DNA of 62,665 nucleotides, from NCBI GenBank assembly GCA_023410575.1, contig JAEYPP010000060.1:1-62665 (forward strand). The letters are read 5' to 3'. The stretch is from Bacillota bacterium (lineage in GTDB: Bacteria > Bacillota > Clostridia > Lachnospirales > Lachnospiraceae). Below the pieces are notes generated by a model, which was given only the letters and a program-made list of their open reading frames with translations, had not been told where the DNA came from and did not search any database. This document shows, one piece after another, positions 62,657 through 62,665 of this stretch (positions are counted from its first letter, which is position 1; each line of letters opens with the position of its first letter). A program made the position numbers and the translations under genes.

Positions 62657-62665
62657 TTCAGCATT

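Overview
This is a low-GC, gene-dense Firmicute chromosome segment. Product types (Opp, Lpl and Liv ABC importers, XRE and LysR regulators, AGGAGG ribosome sites, TTGACA/TATAAT promoters) point to a Lachnospiraceae / Clostridium cluster XIVa fermenter. I think it is close to Lachnoclostridium phytofermentans, but that is recognition, not a computed match. I saw no rRNA, tRNA, CRISPR array, intact transposase or prophage.

Layout. 1-10 kb: an MBOAT acyltransferase running off the left edge, TspO, a heterodimeric ABC exporter, an XRE/TPR regulator, a VOC protein and a MATE exporter, with a family of hairpin repeats at about 1.6, 2.4 and 9.4-9.9 kb. 10-14.7 kb: an operon of response regulator, ABC ATPase, ABC permease, histidine kinase and Nudix hydrolase, then a cold-shock gene with a long structured leader. 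15-25 kb: a complete oligopeptide importer (oppBCDF-A) and an LplABC-type sugar importer without its own ATPase. 25-28.9 kb: a 55-residue Cys-rich protein not expected from length-limited gene calling, a small P-loop kinase, citrate synthase and an RNase Z-like hydrolase. 29-35 kb: a Liv-type amino acid/acid importer with a DeoR regulator. 35-50 kb: a catabolic island with two LysR regulators, glycerate kinase, an aminotransferase, the three 5-oxoprolinase subunits, aldo/keto reductase, PfkB kinase, class II aldolase, two zinc dehydrogenases and, divergently, an RraA-type aldolase with a D-2-hydroxyacid dehydrogenase. 50-62.6 kb: accessory genes, among them a lipoprotein, methyltransferase, M50 protease, sigma-factor remnant, phosphotransferase, RsgA paralog, fluoride-switched antiporter, DUF1848 protein, XRE/membrane pair, acyltransferase, LspA-like protein and a kinase-like protein.

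How the genes may work together. The island can be read as polyol or sugar-acid use: dehydrogenase to ketose, PfkB kinase to ketose phosphate, class II aldolase to C3 plus aldehyde; and an acid branch of RraA aldolase, hydroxyacid dehydrogenase and glycerate kinase feeding 2-phosphoglycerate. The Liv-type importer beside it may bring in the substrate. The substrate itself is not decided by the sequence.

Most interesting signals. (1) An RsgA GTPase paralog at 54.9-55.9 kb lies behind a promoter, a 10-codon leader peptide and an intrinsic terminator, the architecture of tet(M)-type, ribosome-antibiotic-sensing attenuation. (2) A fluoride riboswitch (crcB motif) with expression platform precedes a cation:proton antiporter at 56.9 kb. 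(3) Three copies of a large Y-shaped RNA element with a conserved core sit downstream of minus-strand genes. (4) Tandem 240-bp double-hairpin units occur at 9.4-9.9 kb with a dispersed relative at 1.6 kb. (5) An apparent terminator hairpin lies inside the csp leader.
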